Shown: positions 28,453-37,971 of the stretch, one piece after another | How positions within the stretch are numbered: position 1 is the first letter of the stretch | Layout of the letters: every line of letters begins with the position of its first letter | Made by a program: the position numbers and the translations under genes | Origin: Bacteroidia bacterium | GTDB lineage: Bacteria > Bacteroidota > Bacteroidia > Bacteroidales > Paludibacteraceae | Direction of reading: 5' to 3' | Length of the DNA: 62,656 bases | Assembly (NCBI GenBank): GCA_009929445.1 | Contig: SAAL01000005.1 | Span: 1-62,656 of the forward strand | Notes under the pieces: model-generated | Told to the model about the DNA's origin: nothing | Databases searched by the model: none | What the model saw: only the letters and a program-made list of their open reading frames with translations

Positions 28453-30474
28453 ATGAACACAACACATGAACTCAACAAAGCAGCTGACAATATACGCATT
28501 TTGAGTGCTGCTATGGTAGAAAAAGCCAATTCCGGACATCCGGGAGGCGCTATGGGTGGAGCCGATTTTATCAATGTACTCTATTCCGAATTTCTGGAAT
28601 ATGACCCTGCTGATCCACATTGGGATGCCCGCGACCGTTTCTTTCTGGACCCGGGACACATGTCGCCCATGCTATATTCGGTACTTGCACTCACCGGAAA
28701 ATACACGATGGAAGATTTGAAGCAATTCCGTCAGTGGGAAAGCATTACTCCGGGACATCCCGAACTCGATGTGGCGCGAGGTGTTGAAAATACCTCCGGT
28801 CCGCTCGGGCAGGGACATACCTACGCTGTAGGTGCTGCCATAGCTGCCAAATTTCTGAAAGCCCGTTTTGGCGAAGTAATGAATCATACTATCTATACTT
28901 ACATATCTGATGGAGGCATCCAGGAAGAAGTATCGCAGGGAGCCGGCAGAATAGCAGGACACCTGGGTCTGGACAACCTGATTATGTTTTACGATTCAAA
29001 CAACGTACAGCTATCTACCTACACCAATTCGGTAACAAGCGAAGATGTAGCAATGAAATACAAAGCCTGGGGATGGAAAGTAATGGAAATTAACGGAAAC
29101 GATGTAACAGAAATAAGAACAGCTCTCAAAGAAGCCAAAAAGGAAAAAGAAAAACCAACATTGATAATCGGAAACACGATCATGGGGCGTGGTGCTGTGA
29201 CTGACGAAGGACAGAGCTACGAAAACATGGTAGATACACACGGTCAACCACTTGGAGCAACAAAAGCCAGTTTTGCCGCCACCATCCGCAATCTGGGCGG
29301 CGACAGTGAAAATCCTTTTGTGATTTTTGATGAAACGAAAGCATTGTATGCCAAACGTGAAGCCCAACTCAGAGAAATTGCCGGAGAAAAGAAAGCTGCC
29401 CGACAAGTATGGGCTGACGAAAATCCTGAAATGGCTGCCAGACTCGATCAGTTCTTCTCCGGCAAACTGCCCGAGCTGGACTGGAAATCAATAGAACAAA
29501 AACCGAATCAGGCTACTAGAGCCGCTTCTGCTACTGTACTCACATTCCTGGCGGAAAACGTTGAAAATATGATTGTTTCGAGTGCCGACCTGAGCAATTC
29601 TGACAAAACTGACGGCTTTCTCAAGAAAACCAAAGCCCTGCAGAAAAATGATTTTTCCGGAAAATTCCTTCAGGCCGGTGTGGCAGAACTCACCATGGCC
29701 TGTTTGTGCAATGGAATTGCTCTACACGGCGGTGTGATTGCAGCATGCGGTACGTTCTTCGTATTCTCCGACTACATGAAACCGGCAGTACGTATGGCTG
29801 CACTGATGCAACTGCCCGTGAAGTACATCTGGACGCACGATGCATTCCGCGTGGGCGAAGACGGACCTACTCATGAGCCGGTGGAACAGGAAGCACAAAT
29901 CCGGCTGATGGAGAAACTGAAAAATCATCACGGAAAAAACTCCGTTTTGGTACTCCGTCCGGCTGACGTGGAAGAAACTACCGTTTCGTGGAAAATGGCA
30001 CTGGAAAATACGGATACACCCACTGCTCTTATACTATCGAGGCAGAACATTACCAACCTTCCGGCCAAAGACCGCAAAACGGCTGCCTACGAGACCGAAA
30101 AAGGGGCTTATGTGGTGGAATGCGACGGAAATCCGGATGTGGTATTGCTGGCATCGGGCTCCGAAGTAGCTACACTGGCAGAAGGTGCTGCGCTGCTTCG
30201 GAATGATGGAATGAAAGTAAGAATTGTTTCGGTTCCATCCGAAGGTTTGTTCCGAAGCCAACCCCAAGCCTATCAGGAAAGTATATTGCCAAAAGACATT
30301 AAAAGATTTGGACTTACAGCCGGCCTGCCGGTCAATCTGGAAGGCCTTGTGGGTGAAAATGGAAAAGTGTTCGGACTGGAGTCTTTCGGTTTTTCAGCTT
30401 CTTACAAAGTGCTTGACGAAAAACTCGGATTCACTGCCGAAAACGTATACAAGCAAGTGAAAGCTCTTTTCTAA
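28453..30474 (+). CDS. tkt: Transketolase
   Basis: Thiamine-diphosphate enzyme of the non-oxidative pentose phosphate pathway. The 673 residues include ANSGHPGGAMGGADF at the N-terminus, SDGGIQEEVSQGAGRIAGHL where most family members have GDG-X2-EG, DSNNVQLS near the metal site, and THDAFRVGEDGPTHEPVEQ in the pyrimidine-binding domain. Length is standard. It starts 40 bases after the DUF6048 gene and may be read from the same transcript or a promoter in that gene. Confidence 0.95.
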   Translation: MNTTHELNKAADNIRILSAAMVEKANSGHPGGAMGGADFINVLYSEFLEYDPADPHWDARDRFFLDPGHMSPMLYSVLALTGKYTMEDLKQFRQWESITPGHPELDVARGVENTSGPLGQGHTYAVGAAIAAKFLKARFGEVMNHTIYTYISDGGIQEEVSQGAGRIAGHLGLDNLIMFYDSNNVQLSTYTNSVTSEDVAMKYKAWGWKVMEINGNDVTEIRTALKEAKKEKEKPTLIIGNTIMGRGAVTDEGQSYENMVDTHGQPLGATKASFAATIRNLGGDSENPFVIFDETKALYAKREAQLREIAGEKKAARQVWADENPEMAARLDQFFSGKLPELDWKSIEQKPNQATRAASATVLTFLAENVENMIVSSADLSNSDKTDGFLKKTKALQKNDFSGKFLQAGVAELTMACLCNGIALHGGVIAACGTFFVFSDYMKPAVRMAALMQLPVKYIWTHDAFRVGEDGPTHEPVEQEAQIRLMEKLKNHHGKNSVLVLRPADVEETTVSWKMALENTDTPTALILSRQNITNLPAKDRKTAAYETEKGAYVVECDGNPDVVLLASGSEVATLAEGAALLRNDGMKVRIVSVPSEGLFRSQPQAYQESILPKDIKRFGLTAGLPVNLEGLVGENGKVFGLESFGFSASYKVLDEKLGFTAENVYKQVKALF

Positions 30475-30508
30475 AAAAGTACGAATTGGTTTTGAGCATA
30501 AAAGAACT

Positions 30509-30566
30509 ATTCAACTCTTCAGCGTCTGATTTTTTCAATCCCTGGAGAGTTGAATTGTTTTTATTT
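30509..30566 (+). terminator. Terminator after transketolase
   Basis: Perfect 10-bp stem ATTCAACTCT / AGAGTTGAAT (30509-30518 and 30546-30555), with a long 27-base loop, followed by TGTTTTTATTTT. Confidence 0.65.
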
Positions 30567-30660
30567 TCGAAGACAAAAAGCTGTCTGATAAATATCCTTC
30601 GGGAAACAGGTGTGCTCGCTGACTAACAGTCTTATTTTGAATTAATTAACTTTTTTCTAA

Positions 30661-31254
30661 ATGGATTTTATCACCATTCTTCTCATAGCTGTCGGCTTAT
30701 CGATGGATAGTTTTGCCGTTTCGATAAGCCGGGGAATGTGCACTCAAAAACTTAAATTTTCTCAGGCATTTTTACTGGCAGCAATTTTTGCTGTTTTTCA
30801 GGGGCTAATGCCATTGATTGGATTCGGTGCCGGACAGGTTTTTGCTGATCAGATTCGGGCTATCGACCATTGGCTGGCATTTGCAATCCTTCTTCTCATC
30901 GGGATAAAAATGATTTTTGAGAGTGTGAAACCAGATAAAGTAAATGAAACAAAGAGAAATTGTAACAACGAATGTAACTGCGACAATAAAAACTTCAGTC
31001 TGAAATATCTTGTAATTCTTGCTGTGGCAACCAGCATCGATGCACTTGCTACCGGCTTGATATTCACACCTTATCCGGATAGGATACTGATGGCTGTTTC
31101 TTTAATAGGCATCACAACTTTTGTATTTTCATACGCAGGCGTCAATCTTGGGCATAAATTCAGGCACGGATTCAAATTTAATTTCGAAACAGCGGGAGGT
31201 ATAGTATTGATTATCATAGGACTAAAGATACTGATTGAACATCTGAATGCATAA
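30661..31254 (+). CDS. mntP: Manganese efflux pump MntP
   Basis: A 197-residue membrane protein with six segments in two repeats. The two membrane Asp motifs expected for manganese export are present: GLSMDSFAVSISRG (first repeat) and TSIDALATGL (second repeat). A cytoplasmic loop is rich in Cys/Asn (CNNECNCDNKN), which might bind metal; that is inference. I looked for a manganese (yybP-ykoY) riboswitch in the 186 bases upstream and did not recognise one. Confidence 0.92.
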   Translation: MDFITILLIAVGLSMDSFAVSISRGMCTQKLKFSQAFLLAAIFAVFQGLMPLIGFGAGQVFADQIRAIDHWLAFAILLLIGIKMIFESVKPDKVNETKRNCNNECNCDNKNFSLKYLVILAVATSIDALATGLIFTPYPDRILMAVSLIGITTFVFSYAGVNLGHKFRHGFKFNFETAGGIVLIIIGLKILIEHLNA

Positions 31255-31255
31255 A

Positions 31256-31298
31256 AAAATGCCGGATCAATCAGTTTGATTTCCGGCATTTTGTTTTT
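31256..31298. terminator. Bidirectional terminator between mntP and nfnB
   Basis: Stem AATGCCGGA / TCCGGCATT with inner pairing ATCAA / TTGAT, flanked by A7 upstream and TTGTTTTT downstream; it serves the two convergent genes. Confidence 0.88.
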
Positions 31299-31321
31299 CG
31301 AAATGATTTTTATCTTTTTCC

Positions 31322-32782
31322 TTACTTTAGTTTGGATTTAATCCATTCATCCATTGCTTTGGCAGCCCGACGTCCGTCGCCCATAGCAAGAATTACGGTA
31401 GCTCCGCCCCGCACAATATCGCCTCCGGCAAAAATCACTGGCATCGATACGGATTGCAAAGTATCTTCATTTACCACCAAAGTTCCCCTTTTACTGGTCT
31501 GCAATTCGGGTGTGGACTGAGCCAGCAGCGGATTTGGTGATACCCCAACACTCACAATAACCTCATCCACCTCTACCGTCACGGTTTTGCCGGGAACTTC
31601 TACCGGCGAACGACGTCCGGATTCATCCGGTTCGCCCAGCTGCATCACCTGCAACACCATGTGAGTAACGCGTCCGCTTTCGTTGCCAATATATTCTATG
31701 GGATTATGCAACGTCATGAAGTCGATGCCTTCGCTTTTAGCGTGAATTACTTCTTCGCGGCGGGCCGGCATTTCTTCTTCGGAGCGACGATATACGATGA
31801 TGGCTTTTTCGGCACCAAGTCGGCGAGCCGTTCGAACCGAATCCATAGCGGTATTGCCTCCGCCAATTACAGCCACTTTTTTACCTTTGTAAACCGGTGT
31901 GTCCGAATCCGGATTGGCAGCATCCATCAGGTTCACACGTGTCAGATATTCGTTTGACGACATCACACCAACCAGGTTCTCGCCTTTGATATTCATAAAA
32001 CGGGGCAAGCCTGCACCGCTGGCTACAAAAATTCCCTGAAATCCATCCTGCTCAAGTTCGTGAATAGCAATCGTTTTTCCGATGATGCAATTGTTCATGA
32101 AACGAACGCCCATCTGTCGTAAATTGTCAATCTCCACATCGACAATATGATTTGGCAACCGAAACTCGGGGATACCGTATTTCAATACACCGCCTATCTC
32201 ATGCAATGCTTCAAATACATGCACTTCATATCCCAGTTTTGCCATATCTCCTGCGAATGAAAGCCCTGCCGGACCGGAGCCTACCACTGCCACTTTCATC
32301 CCGTTGGCAGGTGCTGTTTCAGGCACAGAAATCTGTCCGCTTTCACGCTCGTAGTCAGCTGCAAAGCGTTCCAGATGACCTATTGCAACCGATTCTTTAT
32401 TCATTTTCACATGAATGCATTGTGCTTCGCACTGACGTTCCTGCGGGCACACACGTCCGCAAACTGCCGGAAGTGCCGAAGTTTCTTTCAGTACTTTTGC
32501 TGCTTCCAGGAATTCACCCCGTTCGATATTTTTGATAAAACCCGGGATATTGATATTCACCGGACAGCCATCCATGCAGGTGGGATTAGCACAATCCAGA
32601 CAACGGTGTGCCTCCTGGATAGCCATCTGAGGAGTTAAACCCAGATTGACTTCTTCGTTCCGAATATGACTTCTGTATTCGGAATCCAGCTCAGGCATTT
32701 CAACACGATGCAGATTCGTTCTTTCCTTCGCTTTCATTTGAGCACGCAATTCAACGCGCCAGGTATCATCTCTTTTTGTCAT
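31322..32782 (-). CDS. nfnB: Nfn large subunit / glutamate synthase small subunit-like flavoprotein
   Basis: The 486-residue protein has an N-terminal two-cluster 4Fe-4S domain (CLDCANPTCMDGCP and CGRVCPQERQCEAQC) and two Rossmann domains (GSGPAGLSFAG for FAD and GGGNTAMDS for NADPH). It would be annotated as GltD, but it overlaps the ferredoxin-reductase-like gene by 4 bases (ATGA), and no glutamate synthase large subunit is nearby. This pairing is characteristic of NfnAB, the electron-bifurcating NADH-dependent ferredoxin:NADP+ oxidoreductase. Identification as Nfn is an inference from pairing and sizes. Confidence 0.85.
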   Translation of the reverse strand: MTKRDDTWRVELRAQMKAKERTNLHRVEMPELDSEYRSHIRNEEVNLGLTPQMAIQEAHRCLDCANPTCMDGCPVNINIPGFIKNIERGEFLEAAKVLKETSALPAVCGRVCPQERQCEAQCIHVKMNKESVAIGHLERFAADYERESGQISVPETAPANGMKVAVVGSGPAGLSFAGDMAKLGYEVHVFEALHEIGGVLKYGIPEFRLPNHIVDVEIDNLRQMGVRFMNNCIIGKTIAIHELEQDGFQGIFVASGAGLPRFMNIKGENLVGVMSSNEYLTRVNLMDAANPDSDTPVYKGKKVAVIGGGNTAMDSVRTARRLGAEKAIIVYRRSEEEMPARREEVIHAKSEGIDFMTLHNPIEYIGNESGRVTHMVLQVMQLGEPDESGRRSPVEVPGKTVTVEVDEVIVSVGVSPNPLLAQSTPELQTSKRGTLVVNEDTLQSVSMPVIFAGGDIVRGGATVILAMGDGRRAAKAMDEWIKSKLK

Positions 32783-33606
32783 TTTTTATGTAATACTTTT
32801 CTTTCCATTTCTTCTTTTTCCTGTTCTCTGTAACCTCCGAGGCGCATCAGCATTTCATCAAAGTCAACCTGATGAGCATCAAATTCAGGTCCGTCCACAC
32901 ATACAAATCTGGTTTTCCCTCCTATTGTAACGCGGCATGCACCACACATTCCTGTGCCATCTACCATGATGGTATTGAGTGATGCTACCGTGGGTACGTT
33001 GTATTTTCGGGTGAGTTCGCTTACAAATTTCATCATGATTGCCGGTCCGATGGTGACACACAAATCCACTTTTTCGCGCTGAATGACAGACTCGACACCA
33101 TTTGTAACCAACCCTTTGTTTCCGTAGGAGCCATCGTCGGTCATGATTATCACTTCATCGGAATTTTCACGCATTTGTTCTTCCAGGATAATTAAATCTT
33201 TTGTCCGTGCAGCCAGTACGGTAATTACCCTGTTACCGGCTTTTTTCAATGCTGCCACAATAGGCATCATGGGCGCTGTACCTACTCCACCGCATGCACA
33301 AACTACCGTTCCGAAATTTTCAATGTGTGTAGCTTTTCCGAGCGGCCCGACCATATCTGTAATGTAATCTCCGGCTTCGAGAGCACATATTTTGGTTGAA
33401 GAAACACCCGTTCGTTGTATTACAAGTGTTATTGTACCTCTTTCAACGTCAGCATCGGCAATGGTTAGCGGAATTCGTTCGCCCTTCTCACCTACCCTTA
33501 CCATCACAAAATGTCCGGCCCGGCGTGCTTTAGCAATCAACGGAGCTTCTACAACGAATTTCACAACATTGGCTGAGAAATTTTCTTTACTAATTATTTT
33601 ATTCAT
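32779..33606 (-). CDS. nfnA: Nfn small subunit, FAD/[2Fe-2S] ferredoxin-NADP reductase-like
   Basis: The 275 residues match the PyrK/sulfide dehydrogenase/NfnA group: an FAD-binding barrel (GHFVMVRVGEKGERIPLTIAD), an NAD-binding domain (CGGVGTAPMMPIVAALKKAG) and a C-terminal [2Fe-2S] motif (DGTGMCGACRVTIGG ... FVCVDGPEFD). It binds NADH in the characterised Nfn complexes and bifurcates electrons to ferredoxin via the large subunit. It precedes and overlaps nfnB; the penicillin-binding protein gene ends 45 bases upstream. Confidence 0.87.
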   Translation of the reverse strand: MNKIISKENFSANVVKFVVEAPLIAKARRAGHFVMVRVGEKGERIPLTIADADVERGTITLVIQRTGVSSTKICALEAGDYITDMVGPLGKATHIENFGTVVCACGGVGTAPMMPIVAALKKAGNRVITVLAARTKDLIILEEQMRENSDEVIIMTDDGSYGNKGLVTNGVESVIQREKVDLCVTIGPAIMMKFVSELTRKYNVPTVASLNTIMVDGTGMCGACRVTIGGKTRFVCVDGPEFDAHQVDFDEMLMRLGGYREQEKEEMERKVLHKK

Positions 33607-33651
33607 TCTTTTTTTAAAATCAACTTTTGGCGGGTTTTCAATTCTGTTTTT

Positions 33652-36087
33652 TTACGGAGTTTCCGGATCTGTCTGAATGGGTTCGGTTTCCTCGTTGCTT
33701 ATTTTCAGATCGGGAATCGGCAACGCTTCAATCGGAACTCTCTCGAAAATGCTGTCGTTCGATTCACCATCGTAAGCAGCCGAATAATCGCTTTCGCATT
33801 TATAATCTCTTGAAATTTTTTCTTTTGGTTCGGAAGGAAATTTTGCTCTGTACTTTGAGAATTTCTGGTCGGCAAGCACTTTTTCCATAAATAAGGCAAA
33901 TACCGGCAATGCAGTTCTGCTTCCCTGTCCCATGCTTCCGCTTCGGAAGTGAATGCTACGGTGTTCGGCTCCTACCCACGAACCGGCAACCAGTTTGGGT
34001 GTAACTCCGATATACCAGGCATCGGAGTAGTTGGACGAAGTACCTGTTTTTCCTCCGAATTCGGTATCCCAGCGCATCAAATCGTAGTTCCACAAGGCTC
34101 TGGATGTTCCTCCGGGTTCGGTGATACCGGCTTTGAGCAATTCGGTCATCAGAAAGGCATTTTCGTACGATATTACCCGCTTGGGTCTGGCTTTGTGTTC
34201 GTAAATCACATATCCGTCCTTATCTACAATTTTTGTAACAATTACAGGTGCCATATACATACCTTCATGAGTCACCGTACTGTATGAATTGACCATTTCG
34301 AGCAACGACACATCGGAAGCTCCCAGACTTAGCGTGGGTACTTCTTCCAGTTTGGATTTGATGCCGAGCAGACGCGCTGCACCGGCAACATTCTGAATGC
34401 CAACATCTTTGGCAAGTTGAGCAGCTACTGTGTTTACTGAACGGGCAAATGCCCTTTTAAGGGTCAGATTGTTATAGGAATAACTCCTGTTGGCATTTTT
34501 TGGTTGCCAGGCATATTTTCCTTTTCCCCAAGTAAATGGTTTATCTTGGTAACGGTCACATGGACTTTTTCCGGCTATCATTCCGGCTGTATATACAAAA
34601 AGCTTGAATGTGGAACCCGGCTGCCGCTTGCTTTGAGCCACTTTATCGTAGTGCCAGTAATTGTAATCAATATCGCCCACCCAGGCTTTTACCTGCTTGG
34701 TATCAGGCTCCATGGCTACAAAACCACAATGCAGAAAATGGTTCATTAACCGAATGGAGTCCATCGAGCTCATAGTAACTTCTTTAGTGCCTTCTTTATA
34801 GTCAAATATTTTCATTTTTCGGGGTTGATTCAGATATTTCTGAATGGAATCTTCATCACCGTTAAATTGCACGCTCAACGATTTGTAAACCGATGATCGC
34901 TTAGTAATTTCGGGAATAAAATTGGTAAGTTCCTTACCGTTTTCATCACGCCAGGGATTCTGACCGGACCAGTGATCGAAAAAATTTCTCTGCAGAGTTT
35001 TCATTTGTTTATGAACAGCTTCTTCGGCGTATTCCTGCATTTTTGAGTCAATGGTTACATATATTTTGAGTCCGTCGGCATAGATATCGTAACCATTTGT
35101 TTCACCCCATCGTTCGAGAAACTTGGTGAGGAATGAACGAAAATAGGGTGCTACTCCTTCGTTGGGTTTTTCGACTTTATAATTAAGTTTTATGGGTAAT
35201 TGTTTCAGCGAATCGGCTTCGTTACTGCTGATGTAATTATTTTGGACTAGCTGTCCGATAACTACATTTCTCCGTTGTTTGGACCGATCCGGATTGAGGT
35301 AAGGATTGTATGCTGTGATTGCTTTCAGAATGCCGACCAGCACAGCCGATTGTTCATAATTGAGTTTATCGGGCGTAGTGTTGAAATAAGTGCCTGCAGC
35401 AGTATGAATTCCGTATGCATTGCTCCCGAAACTAACTGTATTGAGATACATTTGCAGAATTTCATTCTTGGAATATAACAATTCAAGTTTCAGCGCTGCC
35501 GACCATTCCTTTGTTTTTTCGATAGGAAGTCTCAAGCCGGGCAGAGAGCCAAGTAAGCCGCGTGAATACTGGCTGCGGGTTTTGAACATATTTTTAACCA
35601 ACTGCTGAGTAATGGTACTTGCACCGCGTGGATTTCCGCGCAGCATATCTCTTGCTGCAGAGGCGAGTCCTCGAAAATCTATTCCGAAATGCTTATAGAA
35701 ACGTTTGTCTTCTGTGCTGATTAGCGTATTTATCATTTCATCCGAAATCTCTGACAGAGTAACCTCTTTGCGGTTTTCGGTGAAATATTTCCCGATAAGT
35801 TTTCCGTCGGAACTGATTATTTCTGATGAATAAGATTGAGGAGGATTTGCAATGGCTTTGATACTGGGCGATTTACCATACAGATACAAAAAATTAATAT
35901 CGACCAAAAGCAAATAAAATGCAAAAAGAAATACAATTGTAAGAAATGTATTCAATACTTTTCGCCATGTGGGGAGATTCTTGAACCTCAGAATACGCCT
36001 TTCGCGCCATTCAATAAAAAGAAATAACCAGTTTTTCAGAACATTGAATATTCTTTTGATAAATCTTTTAATTTCTGTGAACTCCAT
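33652..36087 (-). CDS. Class A penicillin-binding protein 1A
   Basis: Bifunctional peptidoglycan synthase. The 811 residues have one N-terminal membrane anchor (about 45-68), a GT51 glycosyltransferase domain with catalytic Glu126 in STEDKRFYKHFGID and QQLVKNMF, then a transpeptidase domain with Ser492 in RQPGSTFKLF, the SVN motif and the GGKTGTSSNY box. An Asp/Ser/Glu-rich tail follows. A TATTTTTG -7 match lies at 36111-36118. Nfn genes follow on the same strand, possibly co-transcribed. Confidence 0.94.
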   Translation of the reverse strand: MEFTEIKRFIKRIFNVLKNWLFLFIEWRERRILRFKNLPTWRKVLNTFLTIVFLFAFYLLLVDINFLYLYGKSPSIKAIANPPQSYSSEIISSDGKLIGKYFTENRKEVTLSEISDEMINTLISTEDKRFYKHFGIDFRGLASAARDMLRGNPRGASTITQQLVKNMFKTRSQYSRGLLGSLPGLRLPIEKTKEWSAALKLELLYSKNEILQMYLNTVSFGSNAYGIHTAAGTYFNTTPDKLNYEQSAVLVGILKAITAYNPYLNPDRSKQRRNVVIGQLVQNNYISSNEADSLKQLPIKLNYKVEKPNEGVAPYFRSFLTKFLERWGETNGYDIYADGLKIYVTIDSKMQEYAEEAVHKQMKTLQRNFFDHWSGQNPWRDENGKELTNFIPEITKRSSVYKSLSVQFNGDEDSIQKYLNQPRKMKIFDYKEGTKEVTMSSMDSIRLMNHFLHCGFVAMEPDTKQVKAWVGDIDYNYWHYDKVAQSKRQPGSTFKLFVYTAGMIAGKSPCDRYQDKPFTWGKGKYAWQPKNANRSYSYNNLTLKRAFARSVNTVAAQLAKDVGIQNVAGAARLLGIKSKLEEVPTLSLGASDVSLLEMVNSYSTVTHEGMYMAPVIVTKIVDKDGYVIYEHKARPKRVISYENAFLMTELLKAGITEPGGTSRALWNYDLMRWDTEFGGKTGTSSNYSDAWYIGVTPKLVAGSWVGAEHRSIHFRSGSMGQGSRTALPVFALFMEKVLADQKFSKYRAKFPSEPKEKISRDYKCESDYSAAYDGESNDSIFERVPIEALPIPDLKISNEETEPIQTDPETP

Positions 36088-36426
36088 GTTATATTTTTTT
36101 GATTTCAGTACAAAAATAGTAGAAATGTTTCAAACTTTGAGCTTAAGGAGAAAAAATGTAAGCTTTTTGACCGAATTCAAAACAATAACATGAACTCGTA
36201 TTGTTTTTTTACAATGCGACATCTACGGGGCTACCCATTCAGGAACGGAAGAACCGTATGATAATAGAAAATTAATTTTTATTATGAACAGAAGCACCGA
36301 AGAAACTACATTATAGCTCTATTAACAGAAGTCAGGACTGTCTCCTTATTGTTCTCAAAATCTTATGAGGAAAGAAACGTAAAATAAAAAAAGGTCTTCT
36401 GTACCGAAAACCTTTTTTTTATCATT
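36088..36426. other. Gene-free stretch between PBP1A and metK
   Basis: The 339 bases hold the PBP1A promoter region (TATTTTTG, minus strand, 36111-36118), a hairpin CGTATTGT / ACAATGCG around T6 (36197-36218) without a following T-tract, and the metK terminator near 36386-36420. The segment 36220-36260 is more GC-rich (CTACGGGGCTACCC) and could be a decayed remnant, but I recognise nothing coding in it. Confidence 0.5.
36386..36420 (-). terminator. Terminator of metK
   Basis: On the minus strand, stem AAAAAGGT / ACCTTTTT with a 14-base loop and then TTTATTTT, directly after the metK stop codon. Confidence 0.75.
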
Positions 36427-37707
36427 CTAAAGACCGAATTCTTTTTTTATTTCATCGACCATATCGAGTTTTTCCCATGTAAATAACTCCACATTTTTCT
36501 TAAATTCTTTGCCTGATGCATCGATAAACGTTTTTTCCACTTTTTTAGGAGTACGTCCTACATGACCGTATGAAGCTGTTTCTTCGTATATCGGATTTCT
36601 GAGTTTGAGTCTTTTTTCAATTGCTTTAGGGCGCATATCAAACAATACAGCTACTTTTTCAGCTATCTGCACATCCGTAAGATTTACGTTGGATTTTCCA
36701 TACGTATTCACATAAATATTCATCGGATTGGCTAAACCAATAGCGTAAGCCACCTGAACCAGCACTTCGTCGGAAACTCCTGCTGCTACGAGGTTTTTGG
36801 CAATATGACGTGCCGCATAAGCTGCCGAACGGTCAACCTTTGAGGGATCTTTACCCGAAAATGCACCACCTCCGTGAGCTCCTTTACCGCCGTAAGTATC
36901 CACAATAATTTTTCGGCCGGTAAGTCCGGTATCGCCGTGAGGACCACCGATTACGAATTTTCCGGTTGGATTGACATGCAGTACATAGTCATCTTTTATC
37001 AGCCTGGCAAATTGAGGAACCTGAGCTTTCACACGCGGAATCAGGATATTGCGCACATCTTCCTTAATGATAGAAAGCATCTCATTATCAGCTCTTTCCT
37101 GCCCTCTTTGATCGCTGGGATGAATAAAATCGTCGTGCTGAGTTGATATCACAATGGTATGCACCCGAAGCGGCTTGTTATTTTCGTCGTATTCTATCGT
37201 TACCTGCGATTTGGAGTCGGGACGAAGGTAAGTCATCAGCTTGCCTTCGTTTCGGATCACTTTCAGTTCCTTGACCAATGCATGCGACAAATCCAGTGAT
37301 ACAGGCAGGTAATTAACAGTTTCGGTACAGGCATAACCAAACATCATACCCTGGTCGCCGGCACCCTGATTCATCGGTTCTTCGCGTTCAACACCCCGGT
37401 TTATGTCCTTGGATTGCTCGTGTAAAGCAGAGAAAATACCGCATGAATTTCCGTCAAACATATATTCACTCTTGTTGTAACCAATACGGTTGATTACCTT
37501 TCGGGCAATGGTTTGAATATCAACATAAGCCTGTGAGCGAACTTCACCTGCTACTACCACCTGTCCGGTAGTAACCAGCGTTTCGCAGGCAACTTTCGAG
37601 TTGGCATCCTGAGCCAGAAAATTATCAAGAATGGCATCTGAAATTTGATCGGCCACTTTGTCCGGGTGCCCTTCTGACACCGATTCGGAAGAAAATAAAT
37701 AACCCAT
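36427..37707 (-). CDS. metK: S-adenosylmethionine synthetase
   Basis: Makes SAM from methionine and ATP. The 426 residues start [20 protein letters not shown], with the methionine/ATP site His and Asp; [12 protein letters not shown] and [19 protein letters not shown] are the family signature motifs. The frame is open to 37764, but the ATG at 37707 is right because the upstream 19 residues are unlike the family. It lies about 140 bases downstream of a SAM-II-like riboswitch and has a consensus promoter, so feedback control by SAM is expected. Confidence 0.97.
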   Translation of the reverse strand: MGYLFSSESVSEGHPDKVADQISDAILDNFLAQDANSKVACETLVTTGQVVVAGEVRSQAYVDIQTIARKVINRIGYNKSEYMFDGNSCGIFSALHEQSKDINRGVEREEPMNQGAGDQGMMFGYACTETVNYLPVSLDLSHALVKELKVIRNEGKLMTYLRPDSKSQVTIEYDENNKPLRVHTIVISTQHDDFIHPSDQRGQERADNEMLSIIKEDVRNILIPRVKAQVPQFARLIKDDYVLHVNPTGKFVIGGPHGDTGLTGRKIIVDTYGGKGAHGGGAFSGKDPSKVDRSAAYAARHIAKNLVAAGVSDEVLVQVAYAIGLANPMNIYVNTYGKSNVNLTDVQIAEKVAVLFDMRPKAIEKRLKLRNPIYEETASYGHVGRTPKKVEKTFIDASGKEFKKNVELFTWEKLDMVDEIKKEFGL

Positions 37708-37800
37708 AATATTGATTTTTGTTTTTCGCCGGCAGGATGTATAATTACAGCAACTTACTAGCAATCATAACATTGCCGGCAGATTAATAAATATTTATTG

Positions 37801-37883
37801 GGAAAGAAAAAATGGACTGTAAAAGAAAAAAACGGAAAGTTAGTTACAATTTAGCATTTTTTTTCGTGGTTGCAAGCAGTCCA
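37801..37883 (-). terminator. Candidate attenuator terminator in the metK leader
   Basis: On the minus strand, TGGACTG (37877-37883) can pair with CAGTCCA (37813-37819), which is followed immediately by TTTTTTCTTT. The 5' arm lies within the SAM-II-like aptamer loop, so the terminator and aptamer compete. The loop is long (57 bases), which makes function uncertain. Confidence 0.45.
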
Positions 37884-37896
37884 AATCTATCCACAT
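37849..37896 (-). promoter_or_regulatory. SAM-II-like riboswitch upstream of metK
   Basis: Reading the minus strand, conserved SAM-II pieces occur in order: P1 strand TGTGG, loop GATTTGG...CTGCTTGCAA, P1 return CCACG, an A-rich joint, then GCTAAA. P1 pairs as UGUGG/CCACG (one wobble). For the pseudoknot I can see only GCA (in UUGCA) with UGC before UAAA, so a covariance check is needed. The position just after the predicted transcription start and before metK fits SAM feedback. SAM-II is known from Proteobacteria and Bacteroidota. Confidence 0.72.
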
Positions 37897-37908
37897 TTGT
37901 TTCGGGTG

Positions 37909-37939
37909 CAAAGATACAAAAATTACCGAAAAGGCCAAA
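37909..37939 (-). promoter_or_regulatory. metK promoter
   Basis: TTTG (37936-37939) and TATCTTTG (37909-37916) on the minus strand with exactly 19 bases between, a full Bacteroidota -33/-7 promoter. The transcript would start around 37902, a few bases before the SAM-II-like aptamer. Confidence 0.8.
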
Positions 37940-37971
37940 AAACAAAAAATATTTTTTTAGCTAAAAAAAAA

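Noticed and set aside
30475-30660. Manganese (yybP-ykoY) riboswitch before mntP
   Set aside because: Looked for because many mntP genes have one; the conserved core elements are not recognisable, and the visible hairpin is the transketolase terminator.
31322-32782. True glutamate synthase small subunit (GltD)
   Set aside because: No large subunit is near, and the 4-base overlap with a PyrK/NfnA-like gene fits the Nfn complex better.
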